From: Mastacembelus armatus
Taxonomy: Eukaryota > Chordata > Actinopteri > Synbranchiformes > Mastacembelidae
Assembly (NCBI RefSeq): GCF_900324485.2
Contig: NC_046655.1
Span: 3,960,942-4,024,941 of the forward strand
Reading direction: 5' to 3'
DNA length: 64,000 nucleotides
The notes under the pieces are model-generated. The model was given only the letters and a program-made list of their open reading frames with translations, made no database searches and was not told the DNA's origin. This document shows positions 17,130-27,640 of this stretch, in pieces (position 1 is the stretch's first letter; every line of letters begins with the position of its first letter). The translations under genes and the position numbers were made by a program.

Positions 17130-18634
17130 ATGAAGAGAGGCAAGAAGACAGAGGAGGCTGCTGCAGATGGGGAAAATGACAGTGGCTCAGGTATTACAGC
17201 ACACTTGAGTGCACGCTCAAAAACATCCTGGTCCCTACTTTCTTCAAATATTCAAAGTTATTACCCAACTTGTTTCCACCACCCTTTTTATTTACTGTAC
17301 AATGACCAGTATTCAAACCCCTACACATTTTGTGATTACCATTTTTGCCCATTATGACAAAATTAAAATATGCTTTTGGAAAACCTTTGCAAATTTATTT
17401 AAAATTAAAGGTCTTGAGGCCCTGACCTGGCACTTTCATTCTAACAGTACATGTCTCCATCTTTTAACTTCACAGCCACTGCAAAGAAAGCAAAAAAGTC
17501 CAAGGAACCAGAGGCCCCAGTGTTGTACGAGGACCCTCCTGACAAAATGACCAGCAAAGATGGACGTAACGCCAACATGAAGATTACCTCCTGGAATGTT
17601 GATGGGCTCAGGGCTTGGGTGAAAAAGAAGGGCCTGGATGTGAGTTTGCACTGACCTTGAGAAACATAAGTTCGTTGCCAGGTTTATATATAATTATGAG
17701 GCAAATTTGTACATGGTTACAAGCATAATCCTTCACGTTTTCATTCGTTTGTCCTAGTGGGTGCGTGAGGAGGCTCCAGATGTTTTGTGCCTGCAAGAGA
17801 CCAAGTGTGCAGAGAAAGACCTCCCAGCTGAAATCACCTCAATGCCTGAATATCCACACAAGTACTGGGCTGCATCAGATGACAAGGGGGGTTATAGTGG
17901 TGTGGCCATGCTCTGCAAGACTGAACCCCTCAAAGTCACCTATGGCATTGGTGAGTGGGGTTTTATTATGCAACTATTAAAGTTTAACTCTAGGCCTGTA
18001 TAGCATTTATTGCTCTGGAAAGGTCTGTAATGCTACACTACAAATGACTAAATGAAAAGATTAAATTTCAGTTAAGTATTTGCTTCCAGTTAAGTAAACC
18101 TTCACTCCTAATCCTCCAGGTAAAGAGGAGCATGATAAGGAGGGCCGTGTCATCACTGCCGAGTTCCACAATTTTTACCTCGTAACTGCCTACGTGCCAA
18201 ATGCCAGCAGGGGGCTTGTACGCCTAGATTACCGTAAAACCTGGGACGTGGACTTCCGGGCATACCTGAGTGAGCTAGATGTACAGAAGCCCTTGGTGCT
18301 GTGTGGTGATCTCAATGTCGCACACCAGGAGATCGACCTAAAAAACCCCAAGGGGAACAAGAAAAATGCTGGCTTCACCCCTGAGGAGCGGGAGGGCTTC
18401 AGCCAGCTGCTAGAGTCCGGTTTCGTCGACAGCTTCCGCGAGCTCTACCCTGAGCAGACCAACGCCTACACCTTCTGGACCTACATGATGAATGCCCGTG
18501 CAAAGAACGTGGGTTGGAGGCTCGATTACTTCCTGCTGTCATCCTCTCTGCTGCAAGGCCTGTGTGACAGCAAGATCCGCAACAAGGCCATAGGGAGTGA
18601 CCACTGCCCCATCACTCTGCACATAGCACTGTAG
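17130..18634 (+). CDS. apex1: APEX1, DNA-(apurinic/apyrimidinic) endonuclease
   Basis: Complete. Coding exons 17130-17190, 17476-17639, 17758-17950 and 18120-18634 join in phase to give 310 residues (human 318). The enzyme cuts the backbone 5' of abasic sites in base-excision repair. Residues 1-30 are a basic, nuclear-localisation-like tail (MKRGKK, KKAKKSK). The exonuclease III fold follows with its catalytic blocks: [18 protein letters not shown] (metal-binding Glu), VTAYVPN (Tyr), CGDLNVAH (Asp and Asn), [10 protein letters not shown] and GSDHCPITL (Asp and catalytic His). Residue 58 is Thr in MKITSWN, where mammals have the redox-active Cys65. The same substitution is known for zebrafish, so the Ref-1 redox function is probably absent. 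The frame is open upstream to the acceptor without an ATG, so 17130 is the natural start. AATAAA at 19217 is a likely poly(A) signal. Confidence 0.97.
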
Positions 18635-19539
18635 GTCTCTGTGTGGTCAGCCAAGTTACTGCTTTGCCTAGCCTGCAATGTTTTATCAATGCTTCCATTC
18701 CAACGTAGCTCAAACGATCATGTATATTGCCTGTTTGAGTGAAGCAACAGCGATTTTGGGCAGGAAAGTTCTGCATTTGTTGAAATTTCTCATGGGTGAC
18801 GTGCTTCACAATCTCACTCATTCAGTAGATTCAGCAGTAGCTTTGTTGTCCAGTACTTTTATCTTTTTCACATGAAAATTTCATAAAATGATTCTCCAAC
18901 ACCCACTGAACATTTGTCTTCATCCTGAAATTATGGTTTGTCAGTAAACCCAGTGATATACACTTGAAACTGTTTAGGCAATTCAGTTAAACATACAACA
19001 CTAAATAACGTCTAAGCTGATTTTTAACAATGACCTATGACCAGCTCAACTTTCATAGTGTGGCTCCCCTCTGTATTACTGATCTGAGACACAACCCTGT
19101 TTCTTTGTGTTACTGTGTGATATTAAGCTACTGCCCTTAAAAAGCATCTTTTTGTAGTACGAAATGTTTTCCAAACTAGTGTTAAATTTTCTGTTGTAAT
19201 ACTTGCCCAACTTCTCAATAAAGACTGAATTTATGTAGAAGTGTCTGTTCATTATTTGATCATTATGTGCCAAGACGATAAAGGCAGCAAGTGTGCTGCA
19301 CATCACAATGCATCTGAAAAACGGATACCTCTGCTCACTGTACTTTAATTGTAATCATGGAATTAAATGCAGCCAGTACAATGGGAATGGGGATGTTCAA
19401 CATGATCTTGTTCTTTCTACAAAGTTTCTGTACTAAATGCATTGGCCATAAAGCCACAATAATCAATAGTTGCTTTTGTCTGTCTAAACTAGTCTCGTTC
19501 AATGTAAAATTCCAAAATATTACCATCTTTAAGTCTTAA
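18635..19539. other. 3' region between apex1 and the TIN2-like zinc-finger gene
   Basis: Holds the apex1 3' UTR, ending near AATAAA at 19217, and the 3' flank of the convergent minus-strand zinc-finger gene. No other coding signal was seen. Confidence 0.6.
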
Positions 19540-21130
19540 TTATTTTAACTTAATATGTGTTCGTTGATGCATTTTGAGGTTATATGACTGCCTAAATCCC
19601 TTCCCACATTCCACACAAAGGTATGGTTTTTCCCCAGAATGTGTTCTTTGGTGTCTCTTCAGGCGATTGGCACTGAGAAAACTCTTGTCACACTCAGTGC
19701 ACGAGTAGGGTCGGACTCCGGTGTGGTAGCGCAAGTGGATCGTCAGGTAGCAAGACTGAGTGAATTTCTTGCCACAGTGGGGGCACTGGAAAGGCTTGTG
19801 GCCCGTGTGGAAACGCTCATGTTTCAGAAGCTCAGCATGGGAAAAGAAACCTTTCCCACAGTCAGAGCAGAGGTATGGCCTCTCGCCTGAATGTGTCAGC
19901 TCATGTCTGATCAGAGTCGCCTTATAAACAAAACTCTTGTCACACTGTGAGCAGCTGAAAACATTTTCCCTGGTGTGGCAGCGCTCATGCTTCTTCATGT
20001 TGCGTTCCCTCTTGAAGCTCTTGCCACAGAAGGAACACATGAAGGGCATTTCCTCTGAGTGAATCTTCATGTGACTCAGCAAACCACCCTTGTAGAGGAA
20101 CCCTTTCCCACACTGTGTGCATATGTGTGGCCTCTCTTTCTGATGGACACGCTGATGCGCCGTGAGAGCCGCTCGGTAGGCGAAGCTCTTGCCGCAGTTG
20201 CAGGTGTGCACTCTCTCTTCCTGGTGAGTCTGGAGGTGCCTGTTGAGATAGCTGGCACAGCTGAAGCCCAGCTCACAGTGAGGGCATTTGTAAGAACGTT
20301 CCACATCGTCTGCATCCTCACTGTGGGTCTTCAGATGCCTTACCAGTGCTGATTTCCAAGCAAACACCCGACCACACTCTGAGCACAAGTATTCACCGTT
20401 CTCCATGTGGGTACTCTTGTGCTCCCTCTGAGCCACCAGGGACTTGAAAAACTCCCCACAGATGAGGCACTCGTACTTGCGTCCAGATTTGTGTGTCTGC
20501 TTGTGCCTCACCAGTGACTGCTTGAAGGAGAAACGCCGTCCGCACTGGGAACATGTGAAGGGCTGCTCACCTGTGTGGGTTCGCTGGTGGGCTTTCAGTG
20601 AGGACTGGAACTTGAAGCTTTTGTCACAGTCTAAACAAGTAAAACATCCTTCTTCATTTGTGAGAGGCTGAAGGAGTGGCTTGTCTTCCTCAGTCTCAAC
20701 AGAGTGAACACTGTCTATGTGCTGCTGGACCCGCCCTTCTTCTGAATGATGGAAAGAGCATTTCGGACAGGAAAACGCAGCCAGTGACCCATCTACTACA
20801 GAATCTTAGAGAGAAATATTAAATGATTAGAGAATGCACCAAAAATAAGTACTGTGCTAAAAATAAATAATGTGCTTGGAATCCTTGAAAATTAAGTAAA
20901 AAAATGATCTACGCAGACCTGTAATGACACATTTGTTCATTATATAGGTATATGAGGTTATGTTAGAATGCACAGGTTGGTAGATACATCTTTTTTTTTT
21001 AGTGTAGCATATTTCTACAACATTTCTTTTTAGAGTATTAAATTTAAATCTGTAATTACGGGGATAGATAGCAAACACTCACTTTCATCACTGTCTTTTG
21101 ACGTGACCATTGCTGACCCATAGGAGTGCT
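19540..21130 (-). CDS. Alternative 3' exons of the TIN2-like gene, about 14 fingers
   Basis: Two exons, 21130-21083 and 20804-19540. With acceptor TGCAG at 21131 the first enters in phase 1 and completes a codon with the last base of exon 6 (22606). The whole isoform would be 655 residues: the TIN2-like domain, the short linker EHSYGSAMVTSKDSDEN, then the finger array. The array starts with an atypical finger (FSCPKC) and continues with FTCLDC, FTCSQC, YECLIC, YLCSEC and YKCPHC, a CxC finger (HTCNCG), and seven regular fingers, stopping after HIKLK. Its fingers 2-5 match, one for one, the four fingers of the exon at 22499-21412 (FKF, FSF, CGE, HMENG blocks), so the two terminal exons arose by tandem duplication. 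An independent gene with its own promoter in 21131-21411 is the alternative, but there is no start codon or promoter there to support it. Confidence 0.75.
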
Positions 21131-21411
21131 CTGCACTGTGAAGAAAGGAAAAATAAACAACAAGCCCAGAGAATGTACAAAATTAACTATATTATCTTTC
21201 TATGTACATTTCTAAACATGTAATCAAAGTTGTAATTAAAGAATGGCATTTTTATCATCCACTGCTTAGCAGATAATGTGCAAATATACAATGACACGAC
21301 AACAATCACAGGAAAATCTGTGAACCATGTGTCACTGACAACAGAAATTGAAGGAAACTATTTGGAAGAAGAGGAAAAACAATCAAAAATGGTTAAAAAG
21401 CCCAGATGCTT

Positions 21412-24400
21412 TTACCAACTGAAAGGCACAGGCTTCAGAGCACAAGGGTTCGTCTTGTCGACCTCCTTCTTTCCCTTAGCGTTCATGCGCTTCTGTAAAT
21501 TGATCACCTGGATCTTCATGGTTGGTTTACGTTTGCGCCCGCTTGTGCGAACCTTAACCAGGGAAACGACATCATGGCCTCCAGGCTCAGAGTTGAGACA
21601 CTCATGATCACCATTATCCTCCTCTGTCACCTTGCAGATTGGTTCAGGAAGTGCAACAGGAACCTCAGAGACATTTTCATCACATGTACCAACCTCTTCC
21701 CCATTCTTATGGCTCTCTGTAGTGTTATTTGTGTTGTGATCATCAGTGTGGGTTTTTAAATGCCTTGCGAGTGCCAGCTCCCAGTTGAATTTCTTGTTGC
21801 ACTGTTGGCACGTATAAACTCCATTTTCCATGTGCGCTTGCTTATGCTCCGTACGGGCTGACAAGGAGTGGAAGGTCTCCCCACAGATGATGCAGTCATA
21901 CTTGCGTCCAGTTTTGTGTGTGTGTCTGTGCCTGTCGAGGGACTGCCTGAAGGAGAAACAGCGCCCACAGTCATTGCAGCGGTGAGGGCGCTCTCCCGTG
22001 TGAATGACCCTGTGGGCAATTAGTGAAGAGGCAAACTTAAATTTCTTCTCACAGTCCGGGCAGTCATGAGGTCCCACAGAGACTTTGTGCTGTGGGGGCG
22101 CTGGGTCACTCTTAGTAACATCTGAATGGAGGAGGTTTCCTGAACCACTTTCAGCTGTTTCTTGTGTATCTTCTCCCCCTGTTTCTGCTTCCTCTTTCCT
22201 GGTTGTCTCTCCATGTGGCACCAACTGTGAATCCTCAGCCACTGTGCTATCTTTTCCTTCACGGCAGTTTGCTTCCATCACCACTTCGATGTCAGTGCTC
22301 GTGCCTAATTCAACCTCTGCATAATCTGTCACTGTAATTATTTCAAGAGCTACATCATCCACAAATGATACGGTTTGCGTTTCATAGCTGAGGCCTAGCA
22401 GGGGATCTGATTGGCTGAGTTCTGTAGTGTTGGCCACTCTGCTCGGGGGAGCTGCAGAGAGTGACGAAAGGATGACGTCACCCATGCTAGATGGTGGAAC
22501 TGGTGGAACAAAAAAAAACGATGAAACATAATTTTTTTTTAACAGAGATTCATCTTTAACACTATAAGTGAAATTCAATAGTAGTGTTTATAGGATGTGA
22601 TCTACCATGTTGCTCTAAATGCTCATGGTGTTTATGGTGCTGGAGCAAATTCTTGAGGTCTATAGGCTCAGACACTGAATGCACACAATCCTCCAATACA
22701 GATCTTTCATCTCCAAGCCAGGAAGCAGTCTATTGGAGATAAATAAAAACAACATCACAGTATATCAACTAAAGTAAAAAATAATTACATAAAAGATTAA
22801 ATTGACCCAGATTTTAACTACAAAATTAGCACTGGACATTAAGCTACAATTTATGATAAGAGCACTGCAGCCCAGCTGCTTATTAAATCCACTATGAGAG
22901 AAAGTGTCCTTTCAACTTAAATTTCTTTAAATTTATTTTAAAACTACAACAAATGGACTTCTTTCATGACTGTGCTCTGCATGCCTTACCAGCAGAAAAT
23001 ATGCAGATGATTAGCACAGTAAACTAATTTCATATTTTACTGCACTAGAGGACATAATATAAAATAATTATATACTTTAGTTCTTGTCAACCACTGGTTG
23101 TGTCTCTGGTGGGGTTGTTACAATGTTTTTAGTTTATCAAATTAACTTATACATGTGCTAAAGCACCCTCTGGTGGTATTTTTAATTGCTGTAGTAAATC
23201 TCTAACTGTTCATTTACTGTTAAATTCTCTGATGCGATATACATGTAACCTCTCACCTGTTCGAGGTCAGGAACTGGCAACAGCTGAGCCAGTCGACAGA
23301 GGAACTCCCAAAACAGTGTCTGCAAATCGGTGTCATACTGACGTCCATATTCAGCAGGAAATACCTCCTTCGAAAGAATACAACAGACTGTGATCAAAAC
23401 TGCATTATAAATACAAAACTAAAACTTGAAATTTCTTTTGTAAACATATCTAGAAGCCATTTGAACATTCCACCATGTAAATGTTTGCAACTTGTAAGGG
23501 AACCTAGCTTAGCTTATTTTTTTAATCTAAAATATGGCTCTTTTTCCCTATAAAAACAAGCAATAATATGCAAATGCCCACATGCATTTGGTTCCAGGTG
23601 TCTGCAATATTACCTTACCAAGAAAAACTCTTCTCTCTCTTCAGGATCTTTGAGCAGAATCTGAACCAACTCCAGAAAGTGAACTGCTGCTTCTTCCTCT
23701 TCTGATTCTTTCACCTACAATACAGACATCATTATCTCAAAAGTTCATTAGTGGACAGCTGCTGAAGTGATGCTAATAAATTTGTTGCTCAGCCGATTAC
23801 CGCATCTGATTAAACACATACAAACCTGTAACATACAAATCTATAACACTGTTTTTTTCAGGGTTATAAAAATCATAAAAATTAAACTTGTTAATCAAGT
23901 GTGGATGCACTAATATTTACCTGGCTGGGGTGTTGTGGTTTCATCTTGTCCAGACGAGATAAGATGAAGTCAGGTTCCACAAGCTGTTCACTTCGGCACA
24001 ACTCAAGGATGTACTAGTGGAGATTAACAAAACAAAGTCTGCTGTGTTCACATATTTTTAGTTGTCAATAAAAATATATATAATTTCCTTCATCTTAAAA
24101 AAGCTGTGAATGCCTTGTGTTCTCCACTCATACCCACCCTAGCTCTTAATCCCAGGTTAAGCTGGGTCCTGTGCTTGTACATGAGCAGCTCAGGGACCAT
24201 GTCCATTACTAAAGAGACAAACTCTGCCACTTTCCAGTAGTTCATGATGTCCTGTTTCTTCACAACCTGCCACATTGAGGCTGTCATGAGCTGGAGAGGT
24301 GGGACAAGGAGGCGCAGCGACGCCAGAGATAAGGTCTCATCTGGAAAACAAGAACACAAACAGTGCATGCATGTTGAATGAAATGTGAAATCAACTGTTT

Positions 24401-25016
24401 ATGCTCAGTCTGACAGGACTAACTAAGGAAATGACATGTCCAGTTCAACATTTGTGATGTTAGTCCACTGGACTCAATGAGGTGAAGTCAAACTGGGTTA
24501 TTCACAGCTTTATTCTACTGAGCTATTGCAGAACTCACCCTGTGACCAACTTAGTATGATAGCTTATTTATAGTTGATGTTTTTTTAATTACATAGAATT
24601 AGGTATAATAATATAAGTAGTTAAAGTGTTAGGACAGTGCTTTTGTTTCTCAGCCTTAGCAACAGCATTGTGTTTGAATGCAGCCTTACTGGAACATGTA
24701 TGTTCAATAACCAAAATGTTGTCAAACCCAGTTAGCTAACTTTGGACATGTTTTGCAGTACGGACATAAAGCAGCCACTAATAACACAATGCAAAATGAC
24801 TCTGGGTCACTAAGTTGTCCATGTAGGGTGAACGGCACTGAAATAAGCCGGTAAGTTAGCTAACTGGGCTAATTAACCCACAGCACAAGCACTCACGAAA
24901 CTCAACGTCAGCTAGCGTTAGCTGAAACTATAGTCAAGTTATCAAAGAAATGTGTTTTTATTCGTCCTGGGTTAGCCCACAGACCAACCTTTGCTAACGA
25001 AAACACTTAAGTCCAT
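21412..25016 (-). CDS. TIN2 (TINF2) N-terminal-like domain fused to C2H2 fingers, 4-finger form
   Basis: Coding exons in transcript order: 25016-24989, 24340-24138, 24013-23921, 23714-23619, 23367-23257, 22729-22606 and 22499-21412. They join in frame for 580 residues. Exons 1-5 encode a domain like the TINF2 N-terminus of shelterin. It contains SLRLLVPPLQLMTASMWQVV, a helix with EFVSLVMDMVPELLMYKHR, LNLGLRARYILELC, and later EYGRQYDTDLQTLFWEFLC; human TIN2 has matching WQVV, VPGLVRYRHHERLCMGLKA and EYGEPFLAAMEKLLFEYLC. Exon 6 ends in a His-rich stretch. Exon 7 encodes an acidic linker, four C2H2 fingers (HDCPDC, HRCNDC, YDCIIC, YTCQQC) and a basic tail with TSGRKRKPTMK. A nuclear DNA-binding role is likely; a telomere role is only inferred. 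Exon 6 ends in phase 1 and can join either terminal exon set. Confidence 0.85.
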
Positions 25017-25654
25017 CTTCTCACATCGGGGTGGGAAAGTTTTTCCTAGCTGCTGTTAGCCCACGGCTGGAGGCTGTTACTGGACCGCAGAGCTGACGAA
25101 GGTCACTGTCCGCCAGAAACAGCAGAGCCGCTGCTCTATATTAGAAGACGTACTCCACTGAAGTGTGTAAATATATGTTAATTTCGCTACACGGTAAATG
25201 GAGACATATGGTTTGTTGTCCAAGGCTCCGTCTTCTTCTCTATTTACGTTTTCTGCAGGAGACATTTTTTTGTTGTTGTTACTGCCATCTGCTGGATATT
25301 ATTGTACTACTCCACAAAAATAAAACAACCCTCTGTAATATTACACACTTTCACTTGTCTGTTATTGTAATTTGTAATATCTTATTGGTGGCTTCAAAGT
25401 AGTTACTATATATAACAACTACAATTTCCAGGTGTCTTTGTTGTATTTACCTACATGTACATGTATTTTTGTATTTATAAAGGCTTTTTGGTGCATTGAT
25501 TGTATTTTTTTTTTCAAATTATGTGGATATATATTACATTGTGGACAAAATATGTTGTAAACAGTTTAGGGTTATATTTGGTTCCTTTGTCTGAACACTG
25601 TAGCTGAAGAGTAGACCTGTAGCTTCTGACGACACCAGTCTTATTTTCAGTCTA
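25017..25654. other. 5' flank of the TIN2-like gene
   Basis: The first 120 bases are moderately GC-rich and probably contain the 5' UTR and promoter of the minus-strand gene. The rest is AT-rich with no coding or repeat signal that I recognise. Confidence 0.5.
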
Positions 25655-27014
25655 TTTTCCAGCTCTTCCGGGGGGACACCGAGGCGTTCCCAGGCCAGCC
25701 GGGAGACATAGTCCCTCCAGCGTGTCCTGGGTCTTCCCCGGGGCCTCCTCCCGGTGGGACATGCCCGGAACACCTCCCCAGGGAGGCGCCCAGGAGGCAT
25801 CCGAAACAGATGCCCGAGCCACCTCAACTGACTCCTCTCGATGTGGAGGAGCAGCGGCTCTACTCCGAGCTCCTCCCGGGTGACCGAGCTCCTCACCCTA
25901 TCTCTAGGCCACCCTGCGGAGGAAGCTCATTTCAGCCTCTTGTATCCGCGATCTCGTTCTTTCGGTCATGACCCAGAGCTCATGACCATAGTTGAGAGTA
26001 GGAACGTAGATTGACCAGTAAATCGAGAGCTTCGCCTTCCGGCTCAGCAACTTCTTCACCACAACCGACCGGTACACCGACCGCATTACTGCTGCCGATG
26101 CCCCGATCCGTATGTCAATCTCACGTTCCGTCCTTCCCTCACTCGTGAACAAGACCCCGAGATACTTAAACTCCTCCACTTGAGGCAGGATCTCTCCCCT
26201 GGCCTGGAGATGACAAACCACCTTTTTCCGGTTGAGTACCATGGCCTCGGACTTGGAGGTGCTGATTCTCATCCCAGCCGCCTCACACTCGGTTGCAAAC
26301 TGCCCCAGCGCACGCTGGAGAGCCTGGCTCGATGGAGCCAACAAGACAACATCATCTGCAAAAAGCAGAGATGAAATCCTGTGGTCCCCGAACTGGACTC
26401 CCTCCGGCCCCTGGCTGCGCCTAGAAATTCTGTCCATAAAAGTAATGAACAGAACCGGTGACAAAGGGCAGCCCTGCCGGAGTCCAATGTGTACTGGGAA
26501 CAGATCTGACTTACAAACGGCAATGCGAACCAAGCTCGGCACAGAGACCGGATAGCCCCCAGCAAAGGGCCCCGGACCCCATACTCCTGGAGCACCTCCC
26601 ACAGGATGTCACGAGGGACCCGGTCGAATGCCTTCTCCAAGTCCACAAAACACATGCGGACTGGTTGGGCAAACTCCCATGAACCCTCGAGCACTCTTGA
26701 GAGTGTGTAGAGCTGGTCCAGTGTTCCATGCCCAGGACGGAAACCGCATTGTTCCTCCTGGATCCGAGGTTCGACCACCGGCCGGATCCTCCTCTCCAGC
26801 ACCTTCCCCGGGAGGCTGAGGAGAGTGATCCCTCTGTAGTTGGAACACACCCTCCGGTCCCCCTTCCCCCCTTCTTAAAAAGAGGAACCACCACCCCGGT
26901 CTGCCAATCCAGGGGTACTGTCCCCGAATGCCACGCGATGTTGCACAGGCGTGTCAGCCATGACAGCCCAACAACATCCAGAGACTTGAGGTACTCAGGA
27001 CGGATCTCATCCAC
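25655..27014 (-). mobile_element. Rex-like LINE reverse-transcriptase fragment
   Basis: Minus-strand translation gives LLSLPGKVLERRIRPVVEP, QCGFRPGHGTLDQLYTL, FVDLEKAFDRVPRD, then GLRQGCPLSPVLF, SSLLFADDVVLLAPSS (the catalytic FADD box), EEFKYLGVLF, and the tail RWLGHLFRMPPGRLPGEVF with RPRGRPRTRWRDYVSRLAW. The reading frame changes at least twice, and both 5' and 3' ends are missing. A C run at 27015-27028 marks the left boundary of the element in its own orientation. This is a very common fish LINE; I place it near Rex1 but cannot fix the clade. Its GC content is clearly higher than that of its surroundings. Confidence 0.9.
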
Positions 27015-27028
27015 CCCCCCCCCCCCCC

Positions 27029-27640
27029 AAGCATTTTAACTGTTGGATATGACAGAAAACCTGCCTGGACACAAAAAACCTGTCACATTCCTGCAAGGTC
27101 ATACTCCTGTATCTCACTATAGGAGGACATGAGTTTGTTCTATTTTGGTTTATCTGGTCATTAAAATAAGGACTGTGAATGTGAATGTGACACAAAATGA
27201 AACAAAGTATTGTACAATTAGCTGGCCACTAGTTTCTATCTCAACCTCATAATTCTTTGAACAAAGTTTTACTTCTTTATTATGCTTTTCTTAAACAGCC
27301 ATCATACCCAGCTATCACCCCCTTGACTGGACTGGCTTAACTTGTTTCATCATGTATGGTATGCAAAGAAATGCATTTCTCTGAACAGCTTTAAAAGGGG
27401 CAGCAAAATGCATTTACAGTAAAACAGTGTTGTTTAGTGTGTGCAGTGACAGTGCCTTCTTTGCTGATTACATTGTGTAACTCTTTACTGGCCTCAGCAG
27501 GAAGTGATTGATTAAAGATGCACCAGCCTCTATCATCCCAAAAGTGAAACTGTTGCTTTGCATTTAAACCCTGGTTCATCCAGAGTATAGACACACAACA
27601 ACAGGAAATGTTGACTGCATGACCAAGTTGGAGAACCGAT
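27029..27640. other. 5' flank of the NLR gene
   Basis: AT-rich spacer. No TATA box was identified with confidence. The coding start of the NLR follows directly. Confidence 0.5.

Noticed and set aside
21412-21445. C-terminal CALKP as a TRF-binding (F/Y-x-L-x-P) motif
   Set aside because: The aromatic first residue needed by the known motif is a cysteine; too short to support a claim.
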